From positions 1 to 19,142 of the forward strand of contig CAYGWX010000036.1 of NCBI GenBank assembly GCA_964353855.1: a DNA stretch of 19,142 nt, in the 5' to 3' direction. Position 1 is the stretch's first letter; each line of letters begins with the position of its first letter. A program made the translations under genes and the position numbers. Source of the stretch: CAYGWX01 sp964353855 [NCBI: uncultured bacterium] (lineage in GTDB: Bacteria; Edwardsbacteria; CAYGWX01). The notes under the pieces were generated by a model. It ran no database searches and had not been told where the DNA came from. It worked only from the letters and a program-made list of their open reading frames with translations. Below, in pieces: positions 1-6,335 of this stretch.

Positions 1-25
1 AATACTCAACTTCCACAACCCTGTT

Positions 26-382
26 TTAGTCCAGTTTAACGGGGGCCAGTCCGGACTCCTTACCATATAACATGCCCCTTAATTTGACCTTTTCTTGCAC
101 CATCGGTATTATTCGTAACCCGAGAATATAGGCTGCCCCGATTTCATTTTGGACGAATTGCGAGGCATTACCATTCGGCGTTAGCAAAGCCCAAAGGCAA
201 TGTGATCTTTTTAGGGCCTTTTCAACTTTTTTGATTATATCGCGCCCTGGGTCTTTTTTTCGCTCTGCAATATAAAGGTCTAAACAACTTTTATCGCGAG
301 CAAGGTAATCTATGCCTTCGACCAAACCCTTATCATCATCACTACCGCTATGGCTTAAAAAGACCCTTAATTTAGTAGCCAA
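26..382 (-). CDS. Small TIR-domain protein (bacterial TIR, possible NADase)
   Basis: This 118-residue protein reads as a TIR fold. Strand A with the FLSHS motif is at residues 7-11, strand B (LDLYIAER) at 34-41, strand C (ALLTP) at 65-69, helix C with the QNEIGAA motif at 78-84, strand D (RIIPMV) at 90-95 and a last strand (APVKLD) at 113-118. E80 sits where bacterial TIR NADases carry the catalytic glutamate. Such TIRs cleave NAD or make cyclic ADP-ribose-type signals in systems such as Thoeris, usually with a partner effector; none is visible before the left edge. The start is TTG, chosen because a near-perfect Shine-Dalgarno (388-392) lies five bases upstream. The gene is much more AT-rich than its neighbours, which suggests acquisition. 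The last TIR helix seems to be missing. TIR assignment is good; the enzymatic role is inference. Confidence 0.75.
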   Translation of the reverse strand: MATKLRVFLSHSGSDDDKGLVEGIDYLARDKSCLDLYIAERKKDPGRDIIKKVEKALKRSHCLWALLTPNGNASQFVQNEIGAAYILGLRIIPMVQEKVKLRGMLYGKESGLAPVKLD

Positions 383-386
383 TACA

Positions 387-395
387 ACCTCCTTT
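387..395 (-). promoter_or_regulatory. Strong Shine-Dalgarno that fixes the TTG start of the TIR gene
   Basis: The minus strand reads AAAGGAGGT, with GGAGG ending five bases before the TTG at 382-380. No in-frame ATG or GTG lies nearby, so this site is the main support for the start. The preceding bases can form a 6-bp hairpin (CCTTTT at 412-407 with AAAAGG at 396-391) that covers the first two G residues of GGAGG and could modulate initiation. Confidence 0.75.
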
Positions 396-456
396 TGTTA
401 CACATGAAAAGGCCTTTACGCTAGAAAGCGACCACTGCCGGGGGAAAAGCAAACGA

Positions 457-475
457 CCCTGAAACAAGTTCAGGG
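457..475. repeat. Perfect 7-bp inverted repeat, REP-like
   Basis: CCCTGAA and TTCAGGG flank a 5-base loop (ACAAG). Very similar palindromes (CCTGAAACAAGTTCAGG type) occur as dispersed short repeats in many bacterial genomes, so this may be a copy of a mobile or REP-like element that landed in the leader of the TIR gene. Confidence 0.6.
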
Positions 476-635
476 CAGGCTGTTGTAGCAAAGCAAGGGG
501 GGCGCTGTTCTTCCCCCCGCCCCGTCTCAGGGGCGCTTCGTCCGACGTCTTTCTAAATAACTTAACCGTCTCCATAAGAACCACGTTTCCTCCCAGGTCC
601 CAAAGCCGTGTTTCCATGGTGCACTTACGGTCAGA

Positions 636-665
636 ATACTACCACATACCCCCCCGGCCTGTCAA
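636..665 (-). promoter_or_regulatory. Sigma70-type promoter for the TIR gene leader
   Basis: The minus strand shows a perfect -35 box TTGACA (665-660), an 18-base spacer and a -10 box TAGTAT (641-636), four of six matches to consensus. Transcription would start near 629 and run toward the TIR gene. The -35 box sits between and within two copies of a 12-base direct repeat. Confidence 0.65.
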
Positions 666-678
666 GCCCCCCGGCCTG
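650..678. repeat. 12-bp direct repeat, 17-bp period, over the -35 box
   Basis: CCCCCCGGCCTG occurs at 650-661 and again at 667-678 on the plus strand, separated by TCAAG. The -35 hexamer (660-665) spans the junction, and one copy fills most of the promoter spacer. The arrangement resembles a tandem operator, though it may also be a slippage duplication in a C-rich tract. Confidence 0.6.
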
Positions 679-696
679 CCCCGGATTTATCGGGGC
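678..696. repeat. GC-rich inverted repeat downstream of the 138-codon gene
   Basis: GCCCCG (678-683) pairs with CGGGGC (691-696) around a 7-base loop. It lies 12 bases past the stop of the unknown gene at 709. There is no T-tract on the minus strand, so it is a weak candidate for an intrinsic terminator; it may instead protect a 3' end. Confidence 0.4.
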
Positions 697-708
697 CCCT
701 TTCCCCGC

Positions 709-1125
709 TCACTGGTTCTCGAAGTTCTTGCTGGTGCCTGGGAGATTCTCCCATCTCTCGGCTTCCCGGAGGTCCTCCTCGGCCTGCTTCTTCAGCCGGG
801 CGCTGACCTGGTTCATCTCCGCGGCCAGGGCGTTCATCGTCTCCGCCATCAGGTGGAAGTACAATTTCGCCTCCGCCCCCTTATGGAGCACGTATTTGAT
901 GGTCCCCGTCCTGCCCGGGATCGCCAGGGCGGGCGTGAACTGGCGGCTCAGGGCCTCCTGGAAGCGGTTGACCAGCTCCTGGTTCCAGTCCTTCTCCTCC
1001 GGGGAATCGCCCCCCTCCTCCACGTCCTCCTCCCGGCGCTGGAATTCCACCGTGAACTCGCCCCAGGGCTTGATCTCCAGATCCTCGGACATGCTGTAAT
1101 TCACTTTGGTCTTTTTCTTTTCCAC
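709..1125 (-). CDS. Hypothetical charged, soluble protein downstream of guaA
   Basis: A 138-residue reading frame without a family I recognise. It has no signal peptide or membrane segment. The N-terminal third is acidic (residues 35-47, EEDVEEGGDSPEE). Residues 73-90 hold a possible beta hairpin (TGTIKYVLHKGAEAKLYF), and the last 45 residues look like an amphipathic, possibly coiled-coil helix rich in Ala, Glu and Arg. The longest start is GTG at 1125, preceded by AAGGGG; an internal ATG at 1092 (residue 12) is an alternative. It follows guaA on the same strand after about 97 bases, and its high GC and codon pattern fit the guaA region, so it is probably a genuine resident gene. No function is proposed. 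Confidence 0.6.
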   Translation of the reverse strand: MEKKKTKVNYSMSEDLEIKPWGEFTVEFQRREEDVEEGGDSPEEKDWNQELVNRFQEALSRQFTPALAIPGRTGTIKYVLHKGAEAKLYFHLMAETMNALAAEMNQVSARLKKQAEEDLREAERWENLPGTSKNFENQ

Positions 1126-1148
1126 CCCGTTAACCCCTTGATCTAAAA

Positions 1149-1205
1149 TTACGCCGGAGCGATCCGCCCCTCCCGGTAGACCGGGACCACCGGAAGGGAG
1201 TTCAT
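1149..1205 (-). CDS. Possible 18-residue small ORF after guaA
   Basis: An ATG at 1205 opens an 18-codon frame ending at 1149, beginning MNSLPVVPVYREGRIAPA. The sequence GGGGAGG lies about eight bases upstream, overlapping the guaA stop region. It may be a decayed gene start, a small peptide or chance; the spacing of the ribosome binding site is the only support. Confidence 0.2.
   Translation of the reverse strand: MNSLPVVPVYREGRIAPA
1172..1185. repeat. 14-bp palindrome CCCGGT/ACCGGG
   Basis: CCCGGT and ACCGGG flank a 2-base centre in the gap between guaA and the next gene. A palindrome of the same size and pattern (CCCGAT/ATCGGG) sits before rpoA, differing by a paired change. Confidence 0.45.
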
Positions 1206-1222
1206 CCGTGCAGCCTCCCCGC

Positions 1223-2758
1223 TCACTCCCACTCGATGGTCGCCGGGGGCTTGGAAGAAATATCGTAGACCACCCGGTTCACCCCTTTGACCTCGTTGAT
1301 AATGCGGTTCGAGATCGCCCCCAGCACCGGGTACGGCAAGGGCGCCCAGTCCGCGGTCATCCCGTCCTGGGAGGTCACCGCCCTCAGGGCCGCCACGTTC
1401 TCGTAGGTCCGCTCGTCCCCCATCACCCCCACGCTCTTGACCGGCAGGAGCACCGCGAAGGCCTGCCACAGCTTCGTCTCCAGGCCGGCCTTTTTAATCT
1501 CCTCGGCGACGATGGCATCGGCCTGGCGAAGGAGATCCAGCTGCACACGGGTCACTTCGCCCAGGATGCGCACGGCCAACCCCGGCCCGGGAAACGGCTG
1601 GCGCTCCACGATTTCGTCGGGAAGCCCCAGCTTCTTCCCCAGTAGCCGGACCTCATCCTTGAACAGCTCGCGCAGGGGCTCGAGGAGCTTGAGGTGCATC
1701 CGCTCAGGCAAACCACCCACGTTGTGGTGGCTCTTGATCTTGGCCGAGGGCCCACGAAACGAGGTGCTCTCAATCACGTCTGGATAGAGCGTGCCCTGGG
1801 CCAGGAAGTCCACCTTGCCCAGTTTCCTGGCCTCCTTCTCGAAGACCCGGATGAAGGTCTCGCCGATGACCTTCCTCTTCCGCTCCGGGTCCGTGACCCC
1901 TGAAAGGTTCCTGAGAAACAGCCTCGCGGCGTCGGCCACCACCAGGTCGGCCTTAAGGTGGTCGCGGAAGGTCCGCTCCACGCTCTCCCTTTCGCCCTGC
2001 CGGATGAGCCCGTTGTCCACGAACACGCAGGTCACGCTTTTCCCGATGGCCCGAAGGAGCAGCGCGGCCACGACCGAGGAATCCACCCCGCCGGAGAGCC
2101 CGCACAGGACGCGGCCCCGGCCGACCTTTTTCATGATCTCACGGGTCGCCTGCTCGACGAAGGACTCCATCGTCCAGTCACCCCGGCATCCCGCGATGCG
2201 GAACAGGAAGTTCTTCAAGACCGCCCGGCCCTTCGGGGTGTGCACGACCTCGGGATGAAACTGCACCCCGTAGATCTTCTTCTCCTCGTTTGCCACGGCC
2301 GCCACCGGGGAGTTAGCCGTGTGGGCCAGGACTTGGAAGCCCCGGGGCGGCGCTACGAGCGAATCCCCGTGGCTCATCCAGACCTTCATCCGAGGAGGCA
2401 GGCCATGGAAGAGCTTCGTCTTTTTTGTGATGTGTAACTCGGCGGACCCGTACTCCCTCCTCGGGCTTCTCTCCACCTTCCCCCCCAGCCCCTGAGCGAG
2501 GAGCTGGATGCCGTAGCAGATGCCCAGGATGGGGAGGCCCAGGAAGAAGACGGCGGGGTCGCAACGCGGGGCCTGAGGGTCGTACACCGAGGAGGGCCCG
2601 CCGGAGAGGATGAGCCCTCTGGGCCGGAGTGCCCTTATCCTGGCCGCCGGGAGGTCGGGGTAAACGATCTCGCAGTACACCCCCAGGTCTCGGATGCGCC
2701 GGGCGATGAGCTGGGTGTACTGCGAGCCAAAATCGAGGACGAGGATCGTTTCACTCAT
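1223..2758 (-). CDS. guaA: GMP synthase (glutamine-hydrolysing)
   Basis: GuaA converts XMP to GMP using ATP and glutamine in the cytoplasm, the last step of guanine nucleotide synthesis. The 511-residue length is typical. Residues 1-190 form the class I glutamine amidotransferase: oxyanion region SGGPSS (52-57), nucleophile C81 in GICYG, H168 and E170 in QFHPE. The ATP pyrophosphatase domain follows with the PP-loop SGGVDSS (222-228), and the C-terminal dimerisation domain ends in the conserved KPPATIEWE. All key residues are present. The ATG at 2758 gives the standard N terminus ([15 protein letters not shown]). It has no visible Shine-Dalgarno, and its start codon is at the edge of a 10-bp inverted repeat. 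It follows the HEAT-repeat gene by 56 bases, so the two are probably co-transcribed. No guanine riboswitch is seen. Confidence 0.98.
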   Translation of the reverse strand: MSETILVLDFGSQYTQLIARRIRDLGVYCEIVYPDLPAARIRALRPRGLILSGGPSSVYDPQAPRCDPAVFFLGLPILGICYGIQLLAQGLGGKVERSPRREYGSAELHITKKTKLFHGLPPRMKVWMSHGDSLVAPPRGFQVLAHTANSPVAAVANEEKKIYGVQFHPEVVHTPKGRAVLKNFLFRIAGCRGDWTMESFVEQATREIMKKVGRGRVLCGLSGGVDSSVVAALLLRAIGKSVTCVFVDNGLIRQGERESVERTFRDHLKADLVVADAARLFLRNLSGVTDPERKRKVIGETFIRVFEKEARKLGKVDFLAQGTLYPDVIESTSFRGPSAKIKSHHNVGGLPERMHLKLLEPLRELFKDEVRLLGKKLGLPDEIVERQPFPGPGLAVRILGEVTRVQLDLLRQADAIVAEEIKKAGLETKLWQAFAVLLPVKSVGVMGDERTYENVAALRAVTSQDGMTADWAPLPYPVLGAISNRIINEVKGVNRVVYDISSKPPATIEWE

Positions 2759-2786
2759 TTTGCATTTATCATTTCAAAATGCAAAA
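2758..2786. repeat. AT-rich 10-bp inverted repeat at the guaA start
   Basis: TTTTGCATTT (2758-2767) and AAATGCAAAA (2777-2786) are perfect complements around a 9-base loop. The arm ends on the first base of the guaA ATG, so in the mRNA the start codon would lie at the foot of the hairpin. It is strikingly AT-rich within a GC-rich neighbourhood. It could be a regulatory hairpin, an operator or an inserted palindromic repeat. Confidence 0.7.
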
Positions 2787-2814
2787 TAATCAAAGCCGAA
2801 TTTGAAATGAGCCT

Positions 2815-5550
2815 TTAACTGACATCCACTCCGATCTTCTTTAAGGACTCCTTGGCGGCATCCTGGATGTTTGGGTTGCGGTCCTTGAGCAGGCGGCGCA
2901 GGGTTCCCTCGGCGCCGGGGTCCTTGACCTCGCCAAGGGCTCTGGTCGCGGCCAGCCGCACTTCGTCCCGCTCCCCGCCTCCAAAAAGGCTCCGGCGGTC
3001 CAGCATCATCGTCAGGGCGAGCATCGCTTTCTTCTCCCCCACCCGGCCCAGGTTCCGAACGACCTCCTCCTTGACCTGGTAATCCTTGTCGCTCATGGCG
3101 TCGATCAGGGCCTCCTCGGAGTCCTGCTTGCCCAGGTCGCTGATTCCTTTCACGGCCTCGATCCGCACCCGGGGGTCCCGGTCCTTGAGACAGGGCAGGA
3201 GCATGCTCATCGTGGCTTGGTCCCCGACCCGGGCCAGGATAAGACAGACATTCCGCCGGACGTACCAGCGGTCGTCCTCCAAACGCTTGGCAATCAGTTC
3301 CGTGGCCTCCTTCCCGATCTCGGTCAGGACGTCCAGGAGGCGCATGCGCATGATGCGGTCCTCGCTGATATCCAGGATGCCCATCAGGGGCAGGACCGCC
3401 CGCCGGCCGGAGGCCAGAAGGATTTTATGGGCCTCCCCGGACAGAGGCTCGCGGATAAGGATATAGGCGATGGCCCGGAGCGCCTCATCCTCCGGGATGT
3501 TGCCCAGGGTTTTTAGGAGCAGCGCGCCCTGGGGGCGGTCGCTGAACAGCCTCAGGAAATCGCCCAGGACCTCGACGATCCGCTCCACCATGGTCCGGCG
3601 GCCCTTTTCCAGCATCAGAAGGGCCAGCTGTTCCAGGGTCTCCGCAACCTTGGCATAGACCGTGAGGTCGGTTTCGTCCCGCACCCGCTCCAGGAGCTTC
3701 TCCACGACTTGTTCCAGAAGGTCGTACTTGGCCAGAATGAGGAGCTCGCCGCCGATATCGCGGAGATTGTCCAGTACGAATTTCCGGACCTCCGGGGCCC
3801 CGGTCGAAAGCGCTTCCAGGAGAGGCTCCAGAATCTTGGCGAGGTTTCCCCGGCCGCGCATGGCGCTGCGGATAGAGACCAGGGTCTCGGCGCTGATCAC
3901 TCCGCCCTTGGAGAGCTCCTGATGGACCAGGTTGACCAGGATGTCTTCCTGGGGGCCCTCCACCCCGAACCGCTTCAGGATCTCATCGCTTTTGAGCCCG
4001 CGCTTGGCCAGCCTTTCCTGCAACATGGGGATGATCTTTGCCCTGCGCTCGGGATCGGCCATCATCTTCTTCATCATATCCTCGACCTTTGCTACGGCCT
4101 CGATGCCCATCCCGACCATACCACCTTCGGCAGTAGGCACTTCCTCTTTCTCGGGCGGGGATCCTTCGGAGACGGCGATCCCTCCGCCTCCAACCGCAGG
4201 TCCGCCCCCGCCCGGACCGGACCCAAACCCGATTCCAGGGCCACCGTAACCTCCTCCTCCGGGACCCCCTAGACCACCAAACCCGCTACCCGGAAGGCCT
4301 CCTGAACCCCCGCCCCCCGGCCCCCCTGGGCCGCTTTGGCCTCCACTTCCCCCGCCGGACCCAGACCCTGATCCACCGCCTCCCCCGGGCCCGCCGGGTC
4401 CTCCATATCCTCCACCAGGACCCCCGGAACCGCCTGGGCCGCCAAACCCTCCACCGGAGCCGGCGCCTCCGCCCCCAGTTCCGCCGAATCCTCCTCCTGC
4501 TCCGGGTCCTCCTCCGCTTCCGGGACCGCCCGGCCCTCCAAACCCTCCGCCAAGACCCCCGGAGCCGCCTGGCCCGCCAAACCCTCCACCGGAGCCGGCA
4601 CCTCCGCCTGCTCCAGATCCCCCCCTCCCACCAGGCCCCAGGGTCCATTTCTGATATTCTCCAGCCAGAATGTCCGCCAGGTGGTCATCCGAGAACCGCG
4701 AAATCATCTGCTCGATGACACCAGCCCAGCTGGCATCCAGGCCTTTCACCTCGATGAGCCGATCCTGCACCTTGGGGTCCAAGGACATCGCGATCTTGGA
4801 CAGGGCTTCCACATAGCCGTGGGCTTTGTCCTTTCCGTACATCGCAAACAGCGCGTCGGCCACCTTCCCCAGGGCATCCACCGCCCGGTCCGTCCAGGTC
4901 TCGGCCATCGCCAGGTCGGATTCCTCAGCTGAACCCGCCGTCTTCATGATCAGGCCGGCCACGAGCTCGGGGTTTGTCTCGGCCTGTTTCTGGAGCTCGT
5001 TGGGCGCATCCAGGAGCGAGAGCACATCGCTCCAGGAGAGGACCACTCCCTCGGAGCTGACCTTGCCTGCCCCCTCTAGCCCCCGGGCTCCTCCGCCCAG
5101 GCGAAACTCCTCGGCAATGATGTGGGTGACATCCTTGTCCAGCAAAACTTTGGCCATTCCCCCCGAAGCATCCACTTCCTCCAGCTCCATGTTCATCACC
5201 TCGAAGAAGGCCACCAGCTCGTCTTTGGAGATCCCGGCCAGGAAGGTGATTCCCGCGATGCGCCTCCGGGAGAGCTCGGTGATGAAGTTGACGAAGACAT
5301 CCTTGCGGGACTCCTTGATCGGGGATCCGTCAGCCAGGAGGATGTTCCCGGCCACGGCCAGGCTGAACTGCTCCCGGTCGGCGAGGACCTTGCGCAGGGC
5401 CGTGTAGGAGGAGTCCAGGATCTGACGCGAGAGAGGATGGTCGATGGGGTAGAGCTTAAGGTTCCGGATGCCCCCCGTGACCTGACGGGCGATGGTCTGG
5501 CTGAACTCGATGATCTGAAGGGGGGTCAGGGATTTGTCTTTGCTCTCCAT
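2815..5550 (-). CDS. HEAT-repeat protein with a glycine-rich central insert
   Basis: A 911-residue, apparently cytoplasmic protein with no signal peptide. Residues 10-145 form an alpha/beta N-terminal domain (motif RNLKLYPIDHPLS at 29-41) like that seen ahead of HEAT or HD-type domains in deltaproteobacterial proteins; this comparison is from memory. Residues 306-457 are almost pure Gly with Pro, Ser and Phe/Tyr, a probably disordered linker. A helical segment (480-700) follows, then roughly five HEAT repeats (735-908) with the usual signature of a charged turn plus VR, for example RWYVRRNVCLILARVGD and DPRVRIEAVKGISDLG. HEAT arrays are scaffolds for protein partners, so a scaffolding or signalling role is plausible, but the partner is unknown. 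The start is supported by AGGAGGTGA just before the ATG. It lies between purH and guaA on the same strand. Confidence 0.85.
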   Translation of the reverse strand: MESKDKSLTPLQIIEFSQTIARQVTGGIRNLKLYPIDHPLSRQILDSSYTALRKVLADREQFSLAVAGNILLADGSPIKESRKDVFVNFITELSRRRIAGITFLAGISKDELVAFFEVMNMELEEVDASGGMAKVLLDKDVTHIIAEEFRLGGGARGLEGAGKVSSEGVVLSWSDVLSLLDAPNELQKQAETNPELVAGLIMKTAGSAEESDLAMAETWTDRAVDALGKVADALFAMYGKDKAHGYVEALSKIAMSLDPKVQDRLIEVKGLDASWAGVIEQMISRFSDDHLADILAGEYQKWTLGPGGRGGSGAGGGAGSGGGFGGPGGSGGLGGGFGGPGGPGSGGGPGAGGGFGGTGGGGAGSGGGFGGPGGSGGPGGGYGGPGGPGGGGGSGSGSGGGSGGQSGPGGPGGGGSGGLPGSGFGGLGGPGGGGYGGPGIGFGSGPGGGGPAVGGGGIAVSEGSPPEKEEVPTAEGGMVGMGIEAVAKVEDMMKKMMADPERRAKIIPMLQERLAKRGLKSDEILKRFGVEGPQEDILVNLVHQELSKGGVISAETLVSIRSAMRGRGNLAKILEPLLEALSTGAPEVRKFVLDNLRDIGGELLILAKYDLLEQVVEKLLERVRDETDLTVYAKVAETLEQLALLMLEKGRRTMVERIVEVLGDFLRLFSDRPQGALLLKTLGNIPEDEALRAIAYILIREPLSGEAHKILLASGRRAVLPLMGILDISEDRIMRMRLLDVLTEIGKEATELIAKRLEDDRWYVRRNVCLILARVGDQATMSMLLPCLKDRDPRVRIEAVKGISDLGKQDSEEALIDAMSDKDYQVKEEVVRNLGRVGEKKAMLALTMMLDRRSLFGGGERDEVRLAATRALGEVKDPGAEGTLRRLLKDRNPNIQDAAKESLKKIGVDVS
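4180..4635 (-). repeat. Glycine-rich coding repeat with a 135-bp duplication
   Basis: This part of the HEAT-repeat gene encodes Gly-rich residues 306-457. Two copies of a 45-residue unit are visible: the GGAGSGGGFGG motif starts near residue 316 and again near residue 361, and the DNA around 4450 and 4585 is nearly identical at a 135-bp offset. The unit boundaries are soft because the whole tract is built of GGx triplets. Such tracts expand and contract by slippage or recombination. Confidence 0.75.
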
Positions 5551-5593
5551 TTCACCTCCTCAAACGCAAGAGCGGAGACGATAACCGGCTGTC

Positions 5594-5622
5594 AAAAAAC
5601 CCTCCTGTCTTGGGCCAGGGGA
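5594..5622 (-). terminator. Weak possible terminator after purH
   Basis: On the minus strand TCCCCTG (5622-5616) can pair with CAGGAGGG (5607-5600) with one bulged A, followed by six T residues (5599-5594). It sits 50 bases after the purH stop. The stem is short, so termination would be partial at best, and I see no good promoter between it and the HEAT gene. Confidence 0.35.
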
Positions 5623-5674
5623 CCATGGTTGGAACAATGCCTCCTGCCTATTGATGATCTTCGCCGGGTGACAG

Positions 5675-6283
5675 CTAACTCCCGGAGAAGCCCTTCCTGC
5701 GGCGGCCTAAATACCCCGCGATCGCAGCGTCGTAGCCCGAAGTGCGGAGGAAAGCCTCCGCAGCCAGATGGCGCCGGGTTTCCTCCGAAATACCGCCCTT
5801 CTCCGAGAGTTCCACGAGGATCGGCGCGTACTGCTCCGCAGACGTGACCACGGCTACGTCCCTGTGGTTCTTGGCCGCGGAGCGGATCAGGGCCGGCCCC
5901 CCGATGTCGATCATCTCTACCACCTCAGCGTAACTGGCGCCGGGTTTACTGGCCGTGGCCTGAAAAGGATAGAGGTTAACACACACCAGATCAATCGGCA
6001 GGGCCCCGGCCTGGGCCATCTGTTTGACATGCTCCGGATTGTCCCTCACCGCCAGGATCCCGGCGTGAATTTTGGGGTGCAGGGTCTTCACCCTTCCGTC
6101 CAGAAGCTCCGTAAACCCGGTCAGGTCGCTCACCTCCCTGACCGCGACCCCGGCTTCTTTAAGGAACTTGGAAGTGCCCCCTGTGGAAAGGATTTCCACC
6201 CCGAGCCCTTCCAATCCCTGGGCGAAAACACCCACCCCGGTCTTGTCCCATACTGAAATCAACGCTCGCTTGACCTTTTTCAT
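5675..6283 (-). CDS. purH: Stand-alone IMP cyclohydrolase domain of PurH
   Basis: The 202-residue protein matches the N-terminal MGS-like half of bifunctional PurH, which closes FAICAR to IMP. It shows SVWDKTGV (10-17), ILSTGGTSKFL (31-41), RVKTLHPKIHAGIL (64-77), NLYPF (103-107), IDIGGP (125-130) and RSAAKNH (134-140). K66, Y105, D126 and K138 match the catalytic residues known from vertebrate ATIC. The protein stops at GYDAAIAGYL, where bifunctional PurH (about 510-530 residues) continues into the AICAR transformylase domain. Only 124 bases separate its stop from the next gene, so that half must be encoded elsewhere or replaced. Split PurH forms are known in archaea and some bacteria. The start ATG has GGAG 13 bases upstream, which is rather far. 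It is preceded by a repeat-built leader. Confidence 0.9.
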   Translation of the reverse strand: MKKVKRALISVWDKTGVGVFAQGLEGLGVEILSTGGTSKFLKEAGVAVREVSDLTGFTELLDGRVKTLHPKIHAGILAVRDNPEHVKQMAQAGALPIDLVCVNLYPFQATASKPGASYAEVVEMIDIGGPALIRSAAKNHRDVAVVTSAEQYAPILVELSEKGGISEETRRHLAAEAFLRTSGYDAAIAGYLGRRRKGFSGS

Positions 6284-6298
6284 AAAAAACCTATAACT

Positions 6299-6326
6299 CC
6301 ATTATTTTCATAATGTTGTGTGTCAA
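6299..6326 (-). promoter_or_regulatory. Weak second promoter-like site and small hairpin before purH
   Basis: TTGACA occurs on the minus strand at 6326-6321, but the best -10 match (AATAAT, 6306-6301) is only 14 bases away, too close for a good sigma70 promoter. The same stretch forms a small inverted repeat, CATTAT/ATAATG (6300-6305 with 6310-6315). Confidence 0.25.
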
Positions 6327-6335
6327 ATCAGCCCA

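Larger units (their letters stand above)
383..630 (-). other. Predicted structured leader of the TIR gene, no convincing gene
   Basis: About 250 bases separate the predicted transcription start from the TIR start codon. The stretch holds several inverted repeats: CGCCCC/GGGGCG (518-523 with 530-535), CCCTGAA/TTCAGGG (457-463 with 469-475), facing G6 and C6 runs between them, and a hairpin just before the ribosome binding site. An 81-codon frame (372-617) crosses it, but it has no ribosome binding site at its first ATG and runs through the palindromes, so I do not call it a gene. It does not match a riboswitch class I know. Confidence 0.4.

Noticed and set aside
372-617. 81-codon frame ahead of the TIR gene
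   Set aside because: It starts about 12 bases after the predicted transcription start with no Shine-Dalgarno and reads through G/C-run palindromes. The composition is not protein-like, and the strong ribosome binding site near its end belongs to the TIR gene.
383-640. 6S RNA or another known housekeeping RNA
   Set aside because: A CCCCTGAG segment and a TGAAC hairpin recall 6S RNA, but the two ends of the region do not pair to give the long closing stem.
2759-2814. Guanine riboswitch before guaA
   Set aside because: The gap is only 56 bases and lacks the conserved loop-loop architecture; only a simple AT-rich hairpin is present.
4269-4688. Separate minus-strand genes in other frames of the glycine tract
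   Set aside because: They are frame-shifted readings of GGx-rich DNA giving Ala/Glu/Val or Arg/Trp repeats. The continuous 911-residue frame explains the region.
5567-5595. Promoter for the HEAT-repeat gene (TTGACA at 5595-5590)
   Set aside because: The -35 match is perfect, but no -10 hexamer occurs at 16-18 bases; the sequence there is GC-rich.
5551-5674. Remnant of the AICAR transformylase half of PurH
   Set aside because: No recognisable transformylase motif (such as LRYGENPHQ) was seen in the minus-strand sequence, and the stretch is far too short.
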